A DNA stretch of 64,000 nucleotides from an uncultured Flavobacteriales bacterium. GTDB lineage: Bacteria > Bacteroidota > Bacteroidia > Flavobacteriales_D > Crocinitomicaceae. The translations under genes were made by a program, and so were the position numbers. The notes under the pieces are model-generated. The model made no database searches. It was not told where the DNA came from and saw nothing but the letters and a program-made list of their open reading frames with translations. This document shows, one piece after another, positions 24,143-33,273 of the stretch (position 1 is its first letter; each line of letters starts with the position of its first letter). The DNA lies in the NCBI GenBank assembly GCA_913054135.1, contig CAJXJK010000007.1, positions 168,515 through 232,514 on the forward strand, in the 5' to 3' direction.

Positions 24143-24204
24143 TTATCAATTAGAAAGACGAAGTTACGGCTTATTTATTTTTGATGGTCGCGTCTTTATT
24201 GAAA

Positions 24205-24909
24205 TTAAGAATAAAGTCCTCCGTTAAGATTTAAGGTTTGGCCTGTTAGGTAGGCTGCTTTATCAGATATAAGATAATTCATTAGCTCAGCTAATTGCTC
24301 AGGATCACCCAATTTTTTAACTGGTATGTTAGCGATTAATTGAGCTTGCATATCGTCAGGTACATCATTGATCATTCCGGCATTAAAGTATCCCAAAGCG
24401 ATTGAGTTCACAGTGATATTTTTATTAGCTAATTCTTTTGCTAAAGATTTAGTTAGGCCAATTAAACCAGCCTTTGAAGCCGCATAAGCAGATGCTCCGA
24501 CAAATCCTGTTTGCGCCACAATAGAAGACATGAAAATGATTCTACCAAATTGCTGCTCACGCATAAATGGTAAGGCATGTTTTGTCACCAAAAAAGGGCC
24601 AGTTAAATTAATGGCCATAGTGTCTTCCCAGCTATCTTTTTCTGCTTTCCAGCTAATTTCACTTTTGGATATTCCTGCATTGTTAAGAATGATATCAATG
24701 GTTCCGAAAGTTTTAGCAACATCTGCAATCAAGTTTTTGATATCGTCTTCTTTTCTGATGTCAGCTTGAAAACCTACAGCATTTAATGGTAAAGATTTTG
24801 GTTCGTTCTCAAAATAGTGAAGAGCTAAATTGTATTCTTTCGCGCTAAAGTATTTTGTGAGTTCTGTTCCTAGGCCACCAGAAGCGCCCATGATTAATAT
24901 TGTTTTCAT
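24205..24909 (-). CDS. SDR-family oxidoreductase, FabG-like
   Basis: About 234 aa from the ATG at 24909, which overlaps the preceding stop as ATGA. Classical short-chain dehydrogenase: cofactor motif MGASGGLGTEL (TGxxxGxG type), NNAG (ILNNAGISKSE), catalytic Ser in MSSIVAQTGFVG, YxxxK in YAASKAGL, and the end TGQTLNLNGGLYS as in 3-oxoacyl-ACP reductases. It may act in fatty-acid synthesis, but the position at the end of a coupled run with a FemAB-like protein and a polysaccharide deacetylase suggests a dedicated acyl- or sugar-modification step rather than the housekeeping FabG. Confidence 0.88.
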   Translation of the reverse strand: MKTILIMGASGGLGTELTKYFSAKEYNLALHYFENEPKSLPLNAVGFQADIRKEDDIKNLIADVAKTFGTIDIILNNAGISKSEISWKAEKDSWEDTMAINLTGPFLVTKHALPFMREQQFGRIIFMSSIVAQTGFVGASAYAASKAGLIGLTKSLAKELANKNITVNSIALGYFNAGMINDVPDDMQAQLIANIPVKKLGDPEQLAELMNYLISDKAAYLTGQTLNLNGGLYS

Positions 24910-25781
24910 CCTTTTATTCTTTTCAATGTCTTGAACCAAAGCGGTAAGTTATTGATGGTGTAATTATAGTAGCTTCTGTCAGATGAGCCAAATTTTTTAT
25001 AAAAATTCGCCACGCTCTCTACATCTGATCCTCCAAAATCTAATGTTTCGTAATCAGCTTTAAATTTGGTGATGGCGTGATTAATTAGGCCATACATAGC
25101 GCCTTCTTTCTTCGCTTTTTCAGAGGACGCACTTTTAAGGTAGGTCACTCTCTTTTTGTCTAAAAGGAAAAAGCCTGCACCAACAAATTCATTATTCTCA
25201 TAAACCGAAATTAAGTCTCCGTGGCCAAGCTTAATGGCCGATTTCATTAAGTTTTCAAGTCTTTGAAGATCATCTTCATTGATGGAGTCAATTTTTTGGA
25301 AAGCGGTTGACTTAAAAAGGTCTAGCAATTGTTTTGGGTCTTTTTCAGATCGGTAGTCAAACTGTTTGTCTGCCTTTTTGATGAGACGCTTAGCATTCGT
25401 GCTAAACTTTAATTCTTCTCTTAAACTGAGCCATTGATTTTTACGTTCATCATTATCATCCAATATCTCTTTGTTGGAGTTTCTGAACTGAATGGCTTTG
25501 AAGTCTTTCGATAAAAACTCTAATGCTTCTTTCCAATTAAACTCATTGCCGAAAATGTCAATTTCTCTTGTAAATTGGGCTTGATACATTTGTTTTACAC
25601 CTAGCTTATTGTTGTATGCGATAGGTACAATAGTGTTGTAATCGTCAGAGATTATTGCTCCCCAATTCTTTGCACAGGCATCTAAATACCAACTGTAGCA
25701 AAAGATATTTTCAATATTGCTTTGGGCTATTTTAGCATCCCAAATTACAGTGTCGATATGTGCTCTCTCAATGAACTTCAT
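24906..25781 (-). CDS. FemAB/GNAT-like acyltransferase family protein
   Basis: 291 aa, soluble. The fold signs are GNAT-like: FVGAGFFLLDKKRVTYLKSASSEKAKKEGAMYGLINHAITKF (acyl-CoA-binding beta-alpha unit), then YETLDFGGSDVESVANFYKKFGS, the pattern of FemAB-type or lipid-II/peptidyl transferases and BioF2-like acetyltransferases. Substrate unknown. Overlaps the SDR gene by 4 bases downstream and touches the deacetylase stop upstream (TAATG, one base), so all three are coupled. Confidence 0.7.
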   Translation of the reverse strand: MKFIERAHIDTVIWDAKIAQSNIENIFCYSWYLDACAKNWGAIISDDYNTIVPIAYNNKLGVKQMYQAQFTREIDIFGNEFNWKEALEFLSKDFKAIQFRNSNKEILDDNDERKNQWLSLREELKFSTNAKRLIKKADKQFDYRSEKDPKQLLDLFKSTAFQKIDSINEDDLQRLENLMKSAIKLGHGDLISVYENNEFVGAGFFLLDKKRVTYLKSASSEKAKKEGAMYGLINHAITKFKADYETLDFGGSDVESVANFYKKFGSSDRSYYNYTINNLPLWFKTLKRIKG

Positions 25782-26767
25782 TATAGATTGAGATCAGCAA
25801 ATGTTTTGAATTGGTGAGCGGATTTATTTGCATTAATAAACTTCTCTAATTGTTTTAATGCGAATAGTGTGTTGGCTTTTGGGTGACCAATGATCACCAT
25901 TTCTTCAAAACCTTTTTTCGCATTTGATTTCAGAACTGTATTCAATTTCGTAACGAAATATCCATCAGCTGAAGCGCTTAGGTTCATGCCTTTTGTGAGC
26001 ATCTTTTTTCTTAATCCCGGAGAAGACATTGGATAACCATCTCCAATTGGTTTGTGCTGAGACGGTTTTAATCTTCCGAGTATAAATAGTCTCCAAAAGA
26101 ATAGGGGACTGTACTTGTAGTTCGAAATCGGGTACTCCCAAAAGTTGCCGTTTGCATCTTCTTCAATAAGGTCAGATGAGAATTTCCATTTTGATTTGGC
26201 AGGGCTGTTTGTGAAATCGTAGTAATAATTTCCTGCTGTGAATTTTCCATCTGGGAACACAGTTGAATCTAAAGTGATCCCAACTTCTTTAAATACCTTT
26301 TGAACTCTATTGAATGGTTGTAGGCACCATCCGCCGGCCCTGTATGAGCTTACTTTTTTACCTGTCGTATTTTCAAGAATAGATTTATATTCTTTTACAA
26401 TTCGAACAATATCTTCGTCAGAGAAGTCATCCAGCTTATATCGGTCTGTCTTCATAATCCACTCGTTCCCATTGTGCGTGCAATCTTCCCAATGAGGATG
26501 AATATGTAGTTGGCAGTCATGCCCTTCAGACACTAAAGTTTTGATTTGATTAAAAACCGCTTCGTGTTCGCTTTTTACTTTCGGGAATTGATCTTTGTAT
26601 TCAATCAGTTTCTTGAGATAGCCCGTGTCTATGAAAAAGACCATTTTGGCTCCAGTTCTTTGAGCGATTTCTCTAAGCTGATTGGTTGGTTGAATAATAC
26701 ATTTCTCTGCTGTTCCGGTAGGTTCACCGAAAAACAATTCGTAGTCGTACGTGAGAAATATTTGCAT
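25781..26767 (-). CDS. Polysaccharide deacetylase-like protein (NodB fold)
   Basis: 328 aa, no signal peptide. Motifs of the metal-dependent NodB family in order: TYDYELFF (Asp), CQLHIHPHWED (His-x3-His metal ligands), SYRAGGWCLQPF (Arg-Ala-Gly-Gly), and MVIIGHPKANTL near the end. The family removes N-acetyl groups from sugar polymers or glycans; cytoplasmic members act on precursors. Six bases after the TPR lipoprotein gene and coupled to the next two genes. Confidence 0.85.
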   Translation of the reverse strand: MQIFLTYDYELFFGEPTGTAEKCIIQPTNQLREIAQRTGAKMVFFIDTGYLKKLIEYKDQFPKVKSEHEAVFNQIKTLVSEGHDCQLHIHPHWEDCTHNGNEWIMKTDRYKLDDFSDEDIVRIVKEYKSILENTTGKKVSSYRAGGWCLQPFNRVQKVFKEVGITLDSTVFPDGKFTAGNYYYDFTNSPAKSKWKFSSDLIEEDANGNFWEYPISNYKYSPLFFWRLFILGRLKPSQHKPIGDGYPMSSPGLRKKMLTKGMNLSASADGYFVTKLNTVLKSNAKKGFEEMVIIGHPKANTLFALKQLEKFINANKSAHQFKTFADLNL

Positions 26768-26772
26768 TGAGT

Positions 26773-27336
26773 CTACTGTGCTTCTAGTTCATTCATGAAC
26801 TTTTCAGCCAATTCTTCAATACTTAACGAGATATTTTCAATTCTATTTTCTGCATCTGGTCTCATTTCTGATTCTGGGAACGCATCAATGAAATCTTGGT
26901 AGGCAACTTTTGCAGCTGTAGTGTCTCTCAAATCCAAATCTAAATGAGAAGCTTTGACATACATTACAGATTCCATTCTGTTATAATCAGGATAATCTGT
27001 GATGATTTGATTTAGAATGTTCACGCTCTTCTCAGGCAATTTGACTGCTAATGAAAAGTCTGATGCTTTCAATAAGTAATCTGGAGCTTCAGGATCGTCA
27101 GGAAATGAATTAGCGAAATCTTGGAATTTTGTGATTGCTTCTTTTAGAAGTTCTTCATCAGGAGCTTGTGATTCTCCAATTCTTGCTTCAACATCTTGAA
27201 CGGCAGCTAATGATTCCTCATAAGTGAGTGCTTTCTCAAGTCCGTCTTCTTGTTCGTCATACACAGTGTCATCTTCACCTGAGCAAGAAAACAAAAACAA
27301 TAGTGCCGCAAATCCTAATAAACTTAATCCTTTCAT
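26773..27336 (-). CDS. TPR-type lipoprotein
   Basis: 187 aa. Lipoprotein signal MKGLSLLGFAALLFLFSC (Cys 18) followed by an acidic linker and tetratricopeptide-like helices (AITKFQDFANSFPDDPEAPDYLLKAS; VNILNQIITDYPDYN; AKVAYQDFIDAFPESEMRPDAENRI), spaced as in BamD/YfgC-like outer-membrane assembly lipoproteins. The short length and single repeat block do not allow calling it BamD itself. Its start overlaps the def stop by one base. Confidence 0.8.
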   Translation of the reverse strand: MKGLSLLGFAALLFLFSCSGEDDTVYDEQEDGLEKALTYEESLAAVQDVEARIGESQAPDEELLKEAITKFQDFANSFPDDPEAPDYLLKASDFSLAVKLPEKSVNILNQIITDYPDYNRMESVMYVKASHLDLDLRDTTAAKVAYQDFIDAFPESEMRPDAENRIENISLSIEELAEKFMNELEAQ

Positions 27337-27935
27337 TATCGTTTTCCTTTCTTTTTTGCAGGGAATTTCATTCTGTATTTAACTTCAACATCTCCCTTTG
27401 AAATGTTAGTTAGTTTCTTTTTAAGTAATCTCTTTTTAAGCGGACTTAAATGATCTGTAAATAGAACACCATCTACGTGATCATATTCATGTTGAATGAT
27501 TCTGGCTGCATAGCCATTATATTCTTCTTCATGAAATTCCCAGTTCTCATCAAAGTATGAAATTTTGATATTTGGTTTTCTGAAAACATCTTCTCTGATA
27601 GTAGGGATACTCAAACATCCCTCAGCAAAAGCCCATTCTTCTCCTTCTTCTTCTTCAATAATCGGATTGATAAAAACTTTTTTAAAGTTTTCTAGTCCTG
27701 CTGCCATTGGGTCAGGCTCTTCTCCTTCTTCTACTTCAGCAAAAGGTGAAGCATCCACAATAAAAAGTCTAATTGACTTATCAATTTGAGGTGCAGCCAA
27801 ACCTACACCATTTGCTTCATACATGGTTTCAAACATGTTTTCAATGAGCTTGTCTAGGTCTTTATATTTTTCGTCAATTTCGTCACCCTCTTTTTTTAAA
27901 ATCGGGGATCCGTATGCGACTACAGGTAATATCAT
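27336..27935 (-). CDS. def: Peptide deformylase
   Basis: 199 aa. Removes the formyl group from N-terminal fMet of new proteins. All three metal motifs are present: GVGLAAPQID (GxGLAAPQ), EGCLSIPTI (EGCLS) and QHEYDHVDG (HExxH). An acidic insert of about 12 residues (EVEEGEEPDPMAAG) sits between the first two, as in other Bacteroidota. First gene of the run down to the SDR gene. Confidence 0.97.
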   Translation of the reverse strand: MILPVVAYGSPILKKEGDEIDEKYKDLDKLIENMFETMYEANGVGLAAPQIDKSIRLFIVDASPFAEVEEGEEPDPMAAGLENFKKVFINPIIEEEEGEEWAFAEGCLSIPTIREDVFRKPNIKISYFDENWEFHEEEYNGYAARIIQHEYDHVDGVLFTDHLSPLKKRLLKKKLTNISKGDVEVKYRMKFPAKKKGKR

Positions 27936-28013
27936 ACTACAAAAATAAGTGAAATATTAAAAATGGCCACTATTAGCGGCCTTACTTTAGGATATTTTCT
28001 ATTTGTCTAAGCT

Positions 28014-28760
28014 TTAATCTTTGATGTATGGGTAGTCAATTTTGGCTAAAAACAATCCTCTTGCCGGAACACTTTGACCTGCTTCAGAGCGGTTTTTTGA
28101 ATCAAGGATTTTCTCAAATTCTTCATTAGACAATTTCCCTTCTCCAATTTCAACCATGGTTCCCACAATAGCTCGTACCATATTTCTCAAAAACCTGTTT
28201 GCGGTGATGGTGAAGATGTATCCCTTATCTGATTTCACCCAGCCTGCATTGGTAACATTACAATTGAAATTATTGACTTCAGTTTTAACTTTGCTAAAGC
28301 ATTCAAAGTCTTCATGTTTTAAGAGTGACAAGCAGGCCTCATTCATCTTACTTACATCTAACTCTCCATGTCTTTCCCATGAAACATTTTGGATGAAAGG
28401 GTCTTTGTTTTGGTGGATGAAATAATGATAAGTTCTCTTCTCGGCATCAAATCGAGCATGGGCATCCTTCTCAACACCAAGAATATCATGAACAACTATG
28501 TCTTTTGATAACATGCTGTTCAACTTGAATTTGAGCTTTTCATTAGAAACTTCAAAAGGGATGTCGCAATGGGCATAATAATCAGATGCGTGAACGCCAG
28601 TGTCGGTGCGCCCGCAACCGGTTATCTTGACTTCGTTATTGCCGTTCAGTTGAGTGAGAACTCTTTCAATTTCAGCTTGTACGGTCGGTTCATTTGGTTG
28701 GATTTGCCAACCGAAAAAATTCGTTCCTTTGTAAGCCAATTTGATGAATACACGACCCAT
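28014..28760 (-). CDS. truA: tRNA pseudouridine(38-40) synthase
   Basis: 248 aa, family length. Catalytic Asp in GCGRTDTGVHASDY; other conserved parts are FFGWQIQPNEPTVQ, FDAEKRTYHYFI and RFLRNMVRAIVGTMVEIG. Modifies positions 38-40 of the anticodon arm. Stands between def and the divergent phosphoesterase gene. Confidence 0.97.
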   Translation of the reverse strand: MGRVFIKLAYKGTNFFGWQIQPNEPTVQAEIERVLTQLNGNNEVKITGCGRTDTGVHASDYYAHCDIPFEVSNEKLKFKLNSMLSKDIVVHDILGVEKDAHARFDAEKRTYHYFIHQNKDPFIQNVSWERHGELDVSKMNEACLSLLKHEDFECFSKVKTEVNNFNCNVTNAGWVKSDKGYIFTITANRFLRNMVRAIVGTMVEIGEGKLSNEEFEKILDSKNRSEAGQSVPARGLFLAKIDYPYIKD

Positions 28761-28800
28761 ATTGGCAAAGATAGAAAACCATCCTAATTAATATTTGTAA

Positions 28801-29337
28801 ATGAAGAAAATTGGCTTAATGTCTGATACGCACGGATATGTTGACCCCAAGGTCTTTGATTATTTCAAAGAGGTGGATGAAATATGGCATGCCGGAGATG
28901 TTGGTGAAATTGATGTCATAGAGAAGTTAGAAGCATTTAAACCAGTAAAAGGAGTTTACGGAAATATTGATGGGCATGAAGTTCGGGCAGCCTGGCCAAA
29001 GTATCAAAGGTTTATGTGTGAGGAGATGGAGGTGTTAATGACTCATATTGGCGGAAAGCCCTACAAATACACTAAAGATTCTTTGCCTGAATTTGAGAAG
29101 AAAACACCTAACATTTTTGTTTGCGGTCATTCTCATATCCTCTTAGTACAATTTGATAAAAAGATTCAGGCCTTATGGTTGAATCCTGGCGCATGCGGAT
29201 ATAAAGGCTTTCATAAAACCAAGACCTTGTTGCGTTTTGAAGTGCACGGCAAGGATATAAAAAATATGGAAGCCATTGAGCTTGGACCACGAGTTAAGCC
29301 CGACCCGATCATTTCAGACAATCTTTTTGAGAAGTGA
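28801..29337 (+). CDS. YfcE/MJ0936-type metallophosphoesterase
   Basis: 178 aa. Calcineurin-like phosphoesterase with motifs MSDTHG (DxH), WHAGDVG (GDxx), GNIDGH (GNxD/H), HIGG, and GHSHILLVQ (GHTH-like), all two-metal ligands. Family members hydrolyse phosphodiesters in vitro; the physiological substrate is not known. Divergent from truA with 40 bases between starts. Confidence 0.93.
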   Translation: MKKIGLMSDTHGYVDPKVFDYFKEVDEIWHAGDVGEIDVIEKLEAFKPVKGVYGNIDGHEVRAAWPKYQRFMCEEMEVLMTHIGGKPYKYTKDSLPEFEKKTPNIFVCGHSHILLVQFDKKIQALWLNPGACGYKGFHKTKTLLRFEVHGKDIKNMEAIELGPRVKPDPIISDNLFEK

Positions 29338-29373
29338 TTAAATAAAATTAGATTTATCTCGTTATTAGAAAAT

Positions 29374-30432
29374 ATGAAAAGCATCCTCCTAACTTTTTCA
29401 ATTGTATTGACCTCACTTTCATTTGGTCAGCAAGGAGGTTTGCACACTTTTCAATTTTTAGATCTTGATTTTAATTCGCGTTCAATGGCATTGGGAGGAG
29501 ACTTCATAGCGTTGAAAGATGGAGATATTGATTTGTCGGTTGCTAATCCGGCAAGTATTACTTCATCAATGGACAACAAGATTTCTTTAAATCACTTTGT
29601 TTATCCTTCAGGAATAAACTATGGGCAGTTAGCTTATGCGAAAAACTTTGAAAAGGTTGGGACATTTGTGGGGCATTTGAGATATGTCAATTATGGTAAG
29701 TTTACAAGAACAGACGAGACTGGAACTGAACAAGGTAGCTTCACTGCTGGTGATTACGCATTAGGTGCAGGGTATTCTCATGAACTCAACAAATACTTTT
29801 CGATTGGAGCTAACTTCAACATGCTCTTTTCACACTATGAAACTTATACTTCTTTTGGTGTTGGAGTGGATATGGCGACTATTTTTCATGATGAGAAATC
29901 AAATATTACAGCTTCTTTGATTGCAAGAAATATTGGCTATCAAATAAAAGGGTTTACCAAGAGTAATCATGAGGCCTTACCAATTGAAGTTTTGGCAGGA
30001 ATCTCTTACAAATTTCACCATGCTCCTTTTAGATTGAGTTTAATGGGGACAGATTTAACGAATTGGGATTTAACTTATAATGATCCAACTTTGGTTCCGA
30101 CTGTTGATCAATTAACAGGTGACACCATTGCTGTTCCAAGAGCAAGTTTCGTTACCAAACTAGCCTACCACACCAATTTTGGGGTTGAGATTTTACCTAA
30201 TGAAAACTTCTTTATTAGAGCTGGATTTAACTTTGGAAGAAGAAATGGGTTGGGGGTAGAGAACAGAAAAGGTGCCTCAGGAATTTCATTTGGTTTAGGT
30301 TTGAAAACCACCAATTTTGTTTTCAATTACGGAATTTCATTCTACTCGGCGGCGGGTATATCCAATTCTTTCGGAATCACTTATCAAGTGGGAGGCAAAC
30401 GGACGAAGCGAAAAACTGCCCAAAAAGAGTAA
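29374..30432 (+). CDS. porQ: Type IX secretion system outer-membrane protein PorQ
   Basis: 352 aa. Signal peptide (LLTFSIVLTSLSFGQ) then an outer-membrane beta-barrel of the PorV/PorQ (FadL-like) group: QFLDLDFNSRSMALGG, LSVANPASITSSMDNKISLNH, and closing strands NFVFNYGISFYSAAGISNSFGITYQV. The QGGxxxFxFLxLxxNSRxxALGG start is the PorQ signature. PorQ is found in T9SS-bearing Bacteroidota and is required for full secretion of sorting-domain proteins such as the three in region 1 of this window. It starts 36 bases after the phosphoesterase stop. Confidence 0.8.
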   Translation: MKSILLTFSIVLTSLSFGQQGGLHTFQFLDLDFNSRSMALGGDFIALKDGDIDLSVANPASITSSMDNKISLNHFVYPSGINYGQLAYAKNFEKVGTFVGHLRYVNYGKFTRTDETGTEQGSFTAGDYALGAGYSHELNKYFSIGANFNMLFSHYETYTSFGVGVDMATIFHDEKSNITASLIARNIGYQIKGFTKSNHEALPIEVLAGISYKFHHAPFRLSLMGTDLTNWDLTYNDPTLVPTVDQLTGDTIAVPRASFVTKLAYHTNFGVEILPNENFFIRAGFNFGRRNGLGVENRKGASGISFGLGLKTTNFVFNYGISFYSAAGISNSFGITYQVGGKRTKRKTAQKE

Positions 30433-30485
30433 CAAATTAGCACAATCACGTATAAAAAGGTATAATCCTTGCTTTATATTGTTTG

Positions 30486-31358
30486 ATGCGATTTTTAACC
30501 TTCATATTTTTTATTTCAATTGCTTTCATTGGTAATGCTCAAAGACACAGTCTCGCAGGAGTGTGGCAAGGAATTATCTATAATCAAGGTGAGAAGGTTA
30601 AAGAGGGGGAGGCTTTTTGGATAGATCTCAAAATTGATGTGGCTAATGAAACTTTTGAGGCAGAAAGTAGGGTAGAGAAGCCTTACAAAGAATATTTCGC
30701 CTATAAACGTGTTCAGGGATCTGTGCTCTCTGATTCGTCGATTCATTTTAAAGAAACAAACATTCGAAAAAAGAAAGAGACCAGTCAGCAGATTTGGTGT
30801 TTGAATGAGGGTGATCTGATTTACAACAAAGAAACAGGATACTTAGAAGGTGAATGGAGATCAACTGACTGTAAACGACAAGCTGGTAGAATCATATTGT
30901 TTAGGTCTCAATATAAGTTGAGTAAAACTGATTCTGCAAGTCTTTATCATTCTTGGTTTGATAATTTGGTGGGAGATTTAAAAAGAGGGTGGAAGGCCTA
31001 TTATGTACGAGACGCCGAAATGCGAAATTTTCAATTTGTACCTGTATATTTCGACCATGATATGGATGACTTAAAGGTAGATTTTGAGCCTTATTTAAAA
31101 CAAATGGTAAAGATCGTGAAATCGCATTCTGACCTCAGAATTAAAATTATTGGTCATACAGATTCGAACGGAACTGATGAATATAATGTAGGATTATCTC
31201 AGAGAAGAGCTGATAGGGTAAAGGCCTTTATCGTTTCTCAAGGATTGAAAGAAGATAGAGTGATTATTGAGTTTCGAGGAGAAAAAGATCCGGCAACATC
31301 AAATGCCACAAGTGAAGGAAAGACTTTGAATAGAAGGGTAGACTTTGAATTTATTTAG
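30486..31358 (+). CDS. OmpA-family protein
   Basis: About 290 aa from the ATG at 30486. Signal peptide (FLTFIFFISIAFIGNAQ); an N-terminal ~150-residue part with beta pattern (LAGVWQGIIYNQGEKVKEG ... YLEGEWRSTDCKRQAGRIILF), resembling a small lipocalin-like barrel, and a C-terminal OmpA peptidoglycan-binding domain: IIGHTDSNGTDEYNVGLSQRRADRVKAFI ... GEKDPATSN, NRRVDFEF. The C-domain anchors the protein to peptidoglycan via the conserved Asp and Arg. Converges with the MORN gene, with an 8-base 3' overlap. Confidence 0.88.
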   Translation: MRFLTFIFFISIAFIGNAQRHSLAGVWQGIIYNQGEKVKEGEAFWIDLKIDVANETFEAESRVEKPYKEYFAYKRVQGSVLSDSSIHFKETNIRKKKETSQQIWCLNEGDLIYNKETGYLEGEWRSTDCKRQAGRIILFRSQYKLSKTDSASLYHSWFDNLVGDLKRGWKAYYVRDAEMRNFQFVPVYFDHDMDDLKVDFEPYLKQMVKIVKSHSDLRIKIIGHTDSNGTDEYNVGLSQRRADRVKAFIVSQGLKEDRVIIEFRGEKDPATSNATSEGKTLNRRVDFEFI

Positions 31359-32265
31359 AGCTGATAATTGCTCCCTTTTTATATTCTATAGTTGATTGTG
31401 TTCCGTCTGGCTCCCAATACTTCCATTTTCCTTCAGGTAAATCATCTTTTACTTTTCCAGATTCTTTCGGCTTTCCATTGTCATAGAATTTTTTCCAAGC
31501 TCCTTCTTTTTTACCGTCTTTGTAAACTCCTTTAGCTCCTAGCTCTCCATTTTGATGGTAAAACATAAAAGGACCGTTTAGCTTTCCGTTGGTCATGGTT
31601 CCTTCTTGCATTAAGGTGCCATCTTTGTAGTACTTTTTCCATGATCCGTTCAACTTCCCATTCTCATAATTCTCTTCAGCATAAGTACCGTTCTTCGATT
31701 TTTTAGTGAATTTTCCGTCTGTAGGTGGCGTTTCAATTTGTTCAGGCGATTCTAGTTTTTTCAATTCATTCTTTTCAATCTTAGTTTGATTGGTGATTTT
31801 GTTCGTTTGGTTTTTAGAAGTGTCTTTTTGCAATTCATTAACCGAGGTAAGAGAAACTAGCTTTTCTGCCTTGATGACCTTTTCAGGTGTTTTTTTAATT
31901 TCTGTATCCGAAGAATATTCCCTTTTAACAAGTTGGCCTTTTTCAAATACTAGATGAGATTGCTGTTTGCCAGTTTCATCATAACTAAAAAAGTCTCCAT
32001 GCTTAACGCCTTTATCAAAATACTGGATAGTTGAGATTTGACCATTAGGATGATATGAGAGGGCTTTGCCATGAACTTTATCGTCTAAGTAGTTCGTTTC
32101 AGAGTATAATGTCCCGTCTTCTTTCCAGGCCTTCGCTAAACCATTTTTCTTTCCGTTTTTGAATGTCTCGGTTACTTTGAATCCGTCAGAAGTGTAAGTT
32201 TTCTGTTCTTGCCCTATTACTACAAATGTGAAAAGACTTAAGAGTATTGCTAGAATTGATTTCAT
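31351..32265 (-). CDS. MORN-repeat secreted protein (YwqK-like)
   Basis: 304 aa with signal peptide (ILAILLSLFTFVVIGQ). At least nine MORN_2 repeats of ~22 residues (NGKKNGLAKAWKEDGTLYSE; NGKLNGPFMFYHQNGELGAK; DDLPEGKWKYWEPDGTQS) in two blocks separated by a Lys/Thr-rich linker (~130-180). Such repeats occur in Bacteroidota proteins often labelled antitoxin YwqK-like; the label says nothing about function here. A second MORN protein is at 38403-39149. Confidence 0.85.
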   Translation of the reverse strand: MKSILAILLSLFTFVVIGQEQKTYTSDGFKVTETFKNGKKNGLAKAWKEDGTLYSETNYLDDKVHGKALSYHPNGQISTIQYFDKGVKHGDFFSYDETGKQQSHLVFEKGQLVKREYSSDTEIKKTPEKVIKAEKLVSLTSVNELQKDTSKNQTNKITNQTKIEKNELKKLESPEQIETPPTDGKFTKKSKNGTYAEENYENGKLNGSWKKYYKDGTLMQEGTMTNGKLNGPFMFYHQNGELGAKGVYKDGKKEGAWKKFYDNGKPKESGKVKDDLPEGKWKYWEPDGTQSTIEYKKGAIISSK

Positions 32266-32301
32266 TTTGACTGCCTAATTTGGTTTTAAGTTAATCAATT
32301 T

Positions 32302-33267
32302 TTATTCCAAAAACTTGAGTAGCGTTTGCGATTTTCTTTCGGTTTCTTCCCATTCTTTTTCGCAATCTGATTTTGCGGTTAGCCCTCCGCCTAAATACAA
32401 GTGGACTTTGTTTTTGCCAACTTCCATACATCTAAGATTGACAAATGCTACAGGGTTTTTGAAATTCAAAAGAATGTATCCTGTGTATAATTGTCTGTCA
32501 TGGTTTTCGGTATTCTGAATGAGTGCCATGGCATCTTTGGTAGGAATGCCACAGGTGGCAGGTGTCGGGTGAAGATCGCTAATGGTTTTGAAAAAAGAAG
32601 AACGATTGGTGTAATCAGCTGAAATAGTTGTTTTCAAATGCTTCACGATTCCGTTATTCACATCATTTGGCCCATCTATTTGATGATTTTGAAAACCATT
32701 TTCATTCAGAACATCAAGAATATAATCTGTTACGAATTGTTGTTCTTCTCTTTCTTTTTCTGACCAAGATTCAGATTGCAGAACTGTTCCGGCTAAACTC
32801 ACAGTCTTTATCCTTAATTGATCTGATTCAATCAACAGTTCTGGCGTTGCTCCCATCCAGCATCCAATTTCAGGAGATGAAAGAATGTAATTGAAAGTGG
32901 AGTTGTATGTTTTATTTAGACCATCAAAAATCTCTAAAGGGTCTTTATGGTTTTCAACTTCTTTAATTTTAGAAAGAACTACTTTTTTGACTTCACCGGC
33001 CTTCAGAGATTCATGTAAATCGTTAAAAGCAGTTTCGTAAACTTCTTTAGAGGTGTGATTGTTTTTGAGTTGAGAATAATGAATATTGATCTCTTCTCTA
33101 GAGCATTTTTGCAAATTGTTAAGAACAAGCATTTCGCTCGACGAAAAATTGCAAAGCACGATTGTGTTTGCTTCCAGCGGACTTTGGTTTTGAACTTTTG
33201 TTAGCTCGGCTGAATAGTAATTGATCTCTGATTGACCCGGAAGACGATATGCGAAATAGCTTTTGAT
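32302..33267 (-). CDS. menF: Isochorismate synthase (menaquinone pathway); start codon unclear
   Basis: Chorismate-binding enzyme fold: KVVLSKIKEVE, YILSSPEIGCWMGATPELLIE, LRIKTVSLAGT, HPTPATCGIPTKDAM, GYILLNFKNPVAFVNLRCMEV and LYLGGGLTAKSDCEKEWEET (Glu and Lys catalytic region). First step of menaquinone synthesis. The first conventional start is GTG at 33159, but coding sequence clearly continues upstream (SYFAYRLPGQSEINYYSAEL) to the menI stop at 33274, with no ATG/GTG/TTG; I extend to ATC at 33267. Even so the protein (~322 aa) is shorter than the usual 350-390. Directly behind menI. Confidence 0.85.
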   Translation of the reverse strand: MKSYFAYRLPGQSEINYYSAELTKVQNQSPLEANTIVLCNFSSSEMLVLNNLQKCSREEINIHYSQLKNNHTSKEVYETAFNDLHESLKAGEVKKVVLSKIKEVENHKDPLEIFDGLNKTYNSTFNYILSSPEIGCWMGATPELLIESDQLRIKTVSLAGTVLQSESWSEKEREEQQFVTDYILDVLNENGFQNHQIDGPNDVNNGIVKHLKTTISADYTNRSSFFKTISDLHPTPATCGIPTKDAMALIQNTENHDRQLYTGYILLNFKNPVAFVNLRCMEVGKNKVHLYLGGGLTAKSDCEKEWEETERKSQTLLKFLE

Positions 33268-33273
33268 GTTAGA

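Noticed and set aside
28788..28797. TAATATTTG before the phosphoesterase gene as promoter
   Set aside because: Spacing between TA and TTTG is three bases instead of two, so it does not fit TAnnTTTG.
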